Shown one piece after another: positions 60,120-64,000 of a DNA stretch of 64,000 bases; the stretch's first letter is position 1, and each line of letters starts with the position of its first letter. The translations under genes and the position numbers were made by a program. Source of the DNA: JBBDNV01 sp040877415 (GTDB taxonomy: Bacteria > Planctomycetota > Planctomycetia > Pirellulales > PALSA-1355). The notes beneath the pieces are model-generated. The model worked only from the letters and a program-made list of their open reading frames with translations. It had not been told where the DNA came from and ran no database searches. The stretch lies in NCBI GenBank assembly GCA_040877415.1, contig JBBDNV010000150.1:4080-68079 (forward strand), written 5' to 3'.

Positions 60120-61451
60120 ATGATTCGACGCCTGCCAAAAACCGCGTGGATCGCGCTGGCGACAGTCGCGCTGGCCGCCGCCTGCGGGGAGCGGTGCTTG
60201 CCGAACCGCGTTGTGGCCGCACCGGCGTCGCCCACGAGCGACGCGCGTCTGGAACGCATCGACGTTCGACTGTCGCGAGCTTCGAAGTTCCTCGCCGCCG
60301 GCCAATCGAGCGACGGGGCGTGGCGATCGGACGTCTATGCAACTTTCCGGCATGGCGATGCCCTGACGCCGCTGGTCTTGATGGCGCTCGTTTCAATTCG
60401 CGGCCACGATCAAAACGCCACCGCGATCGACAAGGCCGCCGACTACCTGGCCGGGTTGGTTCACAAAGACGGTACCGTGCAGTCGCCAGAGCAGCCGCTG
60501 ACATACCCGGTGTATGCCTCGGCCGGAGCCGTGATCGCGTTGGCAAACCGTTCGGGCCGGAACGTCGAAGCGGCTCGCGGCGCGTGGCTGGCGTATTTGC
60601 GCCGGCTGCAGTTGACCGAATCCTTGGGCTGGCAGCCGGACGATGCGTGCTACGGCGGATGGGGATATGCCGGCGATCCGCCGCAAAAACCGTCGTCGGG
60701 CCAGCCCCTTTCGCCGCTGGCCGAGCCGAACCTGTCAGCCACCGCGTTCGCCTTGTCGGCGTTGCGCGCCGCGGGGGTCGCCGGCGACGCGCCGGAAGTG
60801 CAAAAAGCTCTGCGTTTCCTGCGCCGCTGTCAGAACTTCGCCCTTGATCCGGACCAGCGCGACGGGAGTTTCGACGACGGCGGCTTCTTTTTCATTCCGT
60901 CCGATCCCGTGCGCAACAAGGCGGGCAGCGTGGGAACCGACCGGCTGGGGCGCGAGCGATTCGCCTCCTACGGCAGCGCGACCGTCGATGGCCTGCGGGC
61001 CTTGGTGATGTGCGGCATGCCCAACGACGAGCCGCGCGCGGTTGCCGCCTGGCAGTGGCTGGCGCAGAACTTTTCGGCGCAGGCGCATCCGGGCCGGTAC
61101 GCCGCCTCGCGCGAGTCGGCTCGACAGGCCGTCTATTATTACTACTGTCACTCGCTGGCGGAGCTGCTGGCCGATCCACACGCCCAAACGGCCACAAAAG
61201 GCGTGAACAAATGCCGCTGGGCCGAGGCCATTGCCGACGAGCTCCTGGAACGGCAGGGGCCGGACGGCTCGTGGCGGAATTCGGCCGTCGACGTGCGGGA
61301 GGACGATCCGCTCGTGGCCACGTCGCTGGCCACGAGCGCGTTGGCGCTGTGCCGTGGCGTCATCATGGTAGAATCGGCGGCGACACGCGCCGCTGTCGAC
61401 CACGATGACCGAGCCCACCATCCAAATCCGACCGCTGAGCCGAGCCGATGA
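60120..61451 (+). CDS. secreted prenyltransferase/squalene-cyclase-repeat protein 2
   Basis: This 443-residue protein starts MIRRLPKTAWIALATVALAA, a signal with a Cys (AAACGERC) that might be lipidated. Repeats include ASKFLAAGQSSDGAWRSDVY, LTPLVLMALVSIRGHDQNAT and ADELLERQGPDGSWRNSAVD with TSLATSALALCRGV. The toroid fold is the same as in the gene before, but the spacing of repeats differs, so the pair is an old duplication or two members of a large family. Its last 15 codons overlap the GNAT gene and are not repeat-like. Confidence 0.88.
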   Translation: MIRRLPKTAWIALATVALAAACGERCLPNRVVAAPASPTSDARLERIDVRLSRASKFLAAGQSSDGAWRSDVYATFRHGDALTPLVLMALVSIRGHDQNATAIDKAADYLAGLVHKDGTVQSPEQPLTYPVYASAGAVIALANRSGRNVEAARGAWLAYLRRLQLTESLGWQPDDACYGGWGYAGDPPQKPSSGQPLSPLAEPNLSATAFALSALRAAGVAGDAPEVQKALRFLRRCQNFALDPDQRDGSFDDGGFFFIPSDPVRNKAGSVGTDRLGRERFASYGSATVDGLRALVMCGMPNDEPRAVAAWQWLAQNFSAQAHPGRYAASRESARQAVYYYYCHSLAELLADPHAQTATKGVNKCRWAEAIADELLERQGPDGSWRNSAVDVREDDPLVATSLATSALALCRGVIMVESAATRAAVDHDDRAHHPNPTAEPSR

Positions 61452-61905
61452 AGGCCTGCTGTGGGAGGCGGTTTATCACGCCATTTACGTCCCCGTCGGC
61501 GAGTCGCCGCCGCCGCGGAGCATCATCGACGACCCGGCTGTGGCGCGCTACGTGACCGGTTGGGGACGGCACGGCGACCTGGGCTTTGCCGCCCAACTTG
61601 CTCCCGCCGGCAAACCGTTGGGGGCGTGTTGGCTGCGATTGTGGTCTGACGACCAGCGGGGCTACGGGTACGTCGACGACAACACGCCGGAACTGTCGCT
61701 GGCCGTCTGGCCCGGACATCGGGCGCAGGGCACCGGAACCCGGCTGCTGGCGGCCACCCTCGATCGCGCCGGCCGGGAATTCTCCGCCGTCTCCTTGAGC
61801 GCCAGCGCGATCAACCCGGCCGTGCGGCTCTACGAGCGCACCGGTTTCCACCGCGTCGCCGAGCAGGGCAGTGCCATCGTCATGCTGTGGAAGAGCGCGC
61901 ATTAG
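61405..61905 (+). CDS. GNAT-family N-acetyltransferase
   Basis: This 166-residue protein has the GNAT order: IQIRPLSRADEGLLWEAVYH, a central TPELSLAVWPGHRAQGTGTR with the acetyl-CoA loop (RAQGTGTRLL), and the C-terminal SASAINPAVRLYERTGFHRV. The last segment NPAVRLYERTGF is typical of RimI-like enzymes. The start lies inside the 3' end of the previous gene (47-base overlap), so it may be co-translated. The substrate is unknown. Confidence 0.88.
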   Translation: MTEPTIQIRPLSRADEGLLWEAVYHAIYVPVGESPPPRSIIDDPAVARYVTGWGRHGDLGFAAQLAPAGKPLGACWLRLWSDDQRGYGYVDDNTPELSLAVWPGHRAQGTGTRLLAATLDRAGREFSAVSLSASAINPAVRLYERTGFHRVAEQGSAIVMLWKSAH

Positions 61906-61910
61906 TTTCG

Positions 61911-61981
61911 GGTGCCACGGGTGGCTTGCCCACCCGTGCTTCTGCACTGCTGGACAAGCCGGACAAGCCAGCAGTGTCACC
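61911..61981. repeat. palindrome family 2, good copy
   Basis: Two hairpins: CACGGGTGG-N5-CCACCCGTG (61916-61938) and CACTGCTGG-N14-CCAGCAGTG (61945-61976). The first half matches the degenerate copy at 24585-24607. It lies between the GNAT stop and the BlaI promoter and may separate the two transcripts. Confidence 0.8.
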
Positions 61982-62016
61982 CAGCAGCCCAAGGAGTTGC
62001 ACTTGGGCTCCGATGC

Positions 62017-62053
62017 TTGACAGCCCGGGCTATGTGCAGTATATTCTGCACAT
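62017..62053 (+). promoter_or_regulatory. sigma-70 promoter with BlaI-type operator
   Basis: TTGACA (62017-62022), a 17-base spacer and TATATT (62040-62045) form a near-consensus promoter. The perfect inverted repeat ATGTGCAG-TATATT-CTGCACAT (62032-62053) has the -10 box as its loop. A repressor bound there would block RNA polymerase. It is 23 bases upstream of the BlaI start, so autorepression is the obvious reading. Confidence 0.8.
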
Positions 62054-62076
62054 TAACCCCGCAGGGCTCGAAGACC

Positions 62077-62469
62077 ATGCCGCTGTTCACTCCCGGCGAA
62101 CGAAACGTCATGCGGCTGCTGTGGAAGCATGGCGAAATGAGGCCCGGCGAGATTCAAAATCTCTATCCCGGGCCGATCAAGAATCCCGCGCTGCGCTCGT
62201 ACCTGACGATCTTGCACGAAAAGGGACACGTCACGCGGCGCAAGGTCGGCAAAGCCTTCGTTTATAAGGCCGTCACGCGGCGCCAATCCGCGTTCCAAAA
62301 AACGTTGCGGGAACTGCTCGACACTTACTGCGACGGCTCGACGCACGCCCTGCTGTTGAACCTCATCCGCTCTGAAAAGCTCGATCACGACGAGCTGCTG
62401 CGGCTGGCGCGGCTCGCCGACCTAGATCCGCGGGAATCCGACAAGACAAAGAAGAGGGCACGACCATGA
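62077..62469 (+). CDS. BlaI/MecI-family transcriptional repressor
   Basis: This 130-residue protein has a winged-helix domain, LFTPGERNVMRLLWKHGEMR with LRSYLTILHEKGHVTRRKVG and KAFVYKAVTRRQ, and a dimerisation tail (TLRELLDTYCDGSTHALLLN, SEKLDHDELLRL). The family represses its own operon until the partner sensor cleaves it. The stop overlaps the M56 gene ATG (ATGA). The start is the ATG after the operator. The cleavage site region of BlaI is short here. Confidence 0.92.
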   Translation: MPLFTPGERNVMRLLWKHGEMRPGEIQNLYPGPIKNPALRSYLTILHEKGHVTRRKVGKAFVYKAVTRRQSAFQKTLRELLDTYCDGSTHALLLNLIRSEKLDHDELLRLARLADLDPRESDKTKKRARP

Positions 62470-64000
62470 ACGGCATTCCAAGTTGGGCGGCCGAGTTGGA
62501 AGTCGACGAGTTCGCATGGCTTTCGCTGCTGGTGAAAACAACGCTCGTGTTGGTTGTCGCCCGGTTGTTGCACGCCGCTCTGTGGCGCGCCAACCCGCGC
62601 TGGCGGCGCCTGTTGTGGCGCACCACCGCCTTGGGCCTGGTGCTGGTGACGGTTTCGTTTTTGTTTCCCCCGCTCGTGTCGTGGGCGATTCTGCCTGCAG
62701 GCGTGTCGGACGCCATTACGAAAATGCCCAAACATCGTCACCCGGCAGCGTTTCACTCGCCGTCGGCCGCTCGCAAGGTCCGCGACTTCGATTTTTCCCC
62801 GCGGTCCGTTTTGGCGCGTCAAGCGCGGCCGCGGCCGAATGGATTGCAAAGCGATAGCCTCGCTCCCGCGTCAGCCGGTGCTCCGGTGCCGAGGCAAGCG
62901 GTGGCCAACGCAACCCAACCGAACAGTAAAGCCGCACAGCCGCCCGAGGCGTCCTCATCGATTGCCAGCGCGCCGCAATTGGCCGGGCTGCCGGTTTGGG
63001 TGGCGGCGATTTGGTGCGCCGGCGCCGTCTTAATCGTCACGCGGACCGTCGTCGGCATGCGGCGACTCGCGGCCGTCCGCAATCGCGCGACGGCCGTTCC
63101 CGCTTGGCTCACCGACGAGGCAGCCGCGCTGGCCGGCAAGCTCGGCTGCACGCGGTCACCCGAGGTGCTGCAAACGGCCGAAATAGCCAGTCCCTGCATC
63201 ATGGGCGTGCGCCGCCCCGTGATCCTGCTGCCGGGGGCGCAGTGTGACCGGCAGTACGGGCACGAGCTGCCGGCCATCCTGGCCCACGAAATCGCCCACG
63301 TGCTCGGGCACGACGTGGTCTGGCAACTGCTGCTGCACGCGGTCGGCGTCTTGTGGTGGTTTCATCCGTTGGCCTGGCGGATGCGTTCGGCACATGCGGC
63401 CGCCTGCGACGCGGTGTGCGACGCGATTGCCGCCAACCACGTGGGCGACGTTGCGGCCTACGGCCGCACGCTGGCCCGGCTGGCGATTCGCGTGATGACC
63501 CCCAACGCCGCCACCGGAATGGCGATGGCCCAAGCCTCGAGCGTTCGCCGCCGCATCGAGTCGCTAAAGCGGCGCGTGTTTCCTTTCGGCATTTCGCGCG
63601 GCCCGGCGGTGTGCGCCGTCTTCTTCGGCCTGTCGCTGTTCCTCCTGCTTGGCGTTTTTGCCCTCGCGCGCGCCCAGGCCGATCCGCCAGGTGACCCGCC
63701 GCCGAAGCAAACAGCCCAAGCTGACGCGAACAAGAACGGGCCGGCGCCGGCGGACGGTGACAAATCCGATCCGGACTTCTCGGGCCTCATCGTGCACGTT
63801 TCGGATGAAGCGGGCCAGCCGGTCGCCGGAGCCGAGCTCCGATTCAGGGGGAGGATCAACCGTGTGCCGCTCGACCGGCGTTTGACGACCGACGAGGACG
63901 GCGTGGTGAAGTTCGCCGTGGCCGCGGGCGCGCGATTCGACTACCTGAGAATGCAGTGCGAAAAGCCGGGCCTGGTGCCGGTCTACTACAACTGGCTCGG
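62466..64000 (+). CDS. M56 (BlaR1-like) sensor metallopeptidase, partial (runs off right edge)
   Basis: The visible 511 residues have membrane helices near 18-35, 45-75, about 175-195 and 380-400. The zinc motif HEIAH is at 274-278 in LPAILAHEIAHVLGHD. The third zinc ligand region, normally E..ACD, reads RSAHAAACDAVCD, with no Glu at the usual place but a His close by. After the last helix comes a linker rich in Pro/Lys/Asp and a carboxypeptidase-regulatory-like beta domain (SGLIVHVSDEAGQPVAGAEL). It should sense a signal and cleave BlaI. The start ATG overlaps the BlaI stop. Confidence 0.88.
   Translation, partial: MNGIPSWAAELEVDEFAWLSLLVKTTLVLVVARLLHAALWRANPRWRRLLWRTTALGLVLVTVSFLFPPLVSWAILPAGVSDAITKMPKHRHPAAFHSPSAARKVRDFDFSPRSVLARQARPRPNGLQSDSLAPASAGAPVPRQAVANATQPNSKAAQPPEASSSIASAPQLAGLPVWVAAIWCAGAVLIVTRTVVGMRRLAAVRNRATAVPAWLTDEAAALAGKLGCTRSPEVLQTAEIASPCIMGVRRPVILLPGAQCDRQYGHELPAILAHEIAHVLGHDVVWQLLLHAVGVLWWFHPLAWRMRSAHAAACDAVCDAIAANHVGDVAAYGRTLARLAIRVMTPNAATGMAMAQASSVRRRIESLKRRVFPFGISRGPAVCAVFFGLSLFLLLGVFALARAQADPPGDPPPKQTAQADANKNGPAPADGDKSDPDFSGLIVHVSDEAGQPVAGAELRFRGRINRVPLDRRLTTDEDGVVKFAVAAGARFDYLRMQCEKPGLVPVYYNWL

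Overview
The window looks like a high-GC Planctomycetes chromosome, most likely from the Pirellulales side of the phylum. The evidence is an N-terminal LEPLEDRRML-type signal on a secreted haloperoxidase, three PEP-CTERM proteins, a DUF1080 protein, prenyltransferase-repeat proteins, a BlaI/M56 regulatory pair, SPINDLY-type TPR glycosyltransferases, and REP-like palindromes with a RAYT transposase. The genus cannot be named from sequence alone.

Positions 1 to about 20,100 are a mobile element, most likely a prophage or phage-derived integrative element whose left part lies outside the window. Almost everything up to 15,348 reads on the minus strand. In transcription order it holds: a 66-aa protein, DUF2924, a large serine recombinase and a small HTH protein (the integration module); two unknown overlapping genes; a hypothetical and a sigma-like factor; a replication/recombination block (Sak4-type RecA-like ATPase, DUF669 protein, RusA resolvase, zinc-ribbon protein, SF2 helicase, prim-pol/DUF3987 replicase); and then small virion-like and DNA-metabolism genes (acetyltransferase-like, DNRLRE, HNH, ParB-like). 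Between the recombinase and the chromosomal tRNA-Asn sits the most interesting locus. It has a NurA-family nuclease and a HerA-family ATPase in one plus-strand operon, converging with overlapping stop codons on a DNA methyltransferase. The best reading is a restriction-modification-like anti-phage module carried as cargo. A 10-base run of N lies just beyond it, so the join to the chromosome is a scaffold inference.

From 20,433 onward the sequence is chromosomal. It contains: tRNA-Asn; a GlgE/maltokinase alpha-glucan pair; a secreted M28 peptidase with PDZ domains; an FKBP-type isomerase; a RAYT with inverted REP units; an amidohydrolase-like gene with a DUF1080 gene; a secreted thioredoxin-fold protein; an ABC-F ATPase; a five-gene minus-strand run (three paralogous TPR-SPINDLY glycosyltransferases, a TPR/GT9-like protein and a broken SAM methyltransferase); three PEP-CTERM proteins; tRNA-Met(CAT); a vanadium haloperoxidase-like protein; a PilT-like ATPase with an N-terminal zinc ribbon and two membrane proteins; a TlpA-like lipo/secreted thioredoxin; a lower-GC ComM-like plus TerB/BRCT-like convergent pair; a penicillin acylase-family hydrolase; two prenyltransferase-repeat proteins; a GNAT; and a BlaI repressor with an M56 sensor peptidase that runs off the right edge.

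Several repeat systems lie between the chromosomal genes: composite REP units around the RAYT, two 7-bp tandem arrays, and two further palindrome families. No CRISPR array or rRNA was seen.
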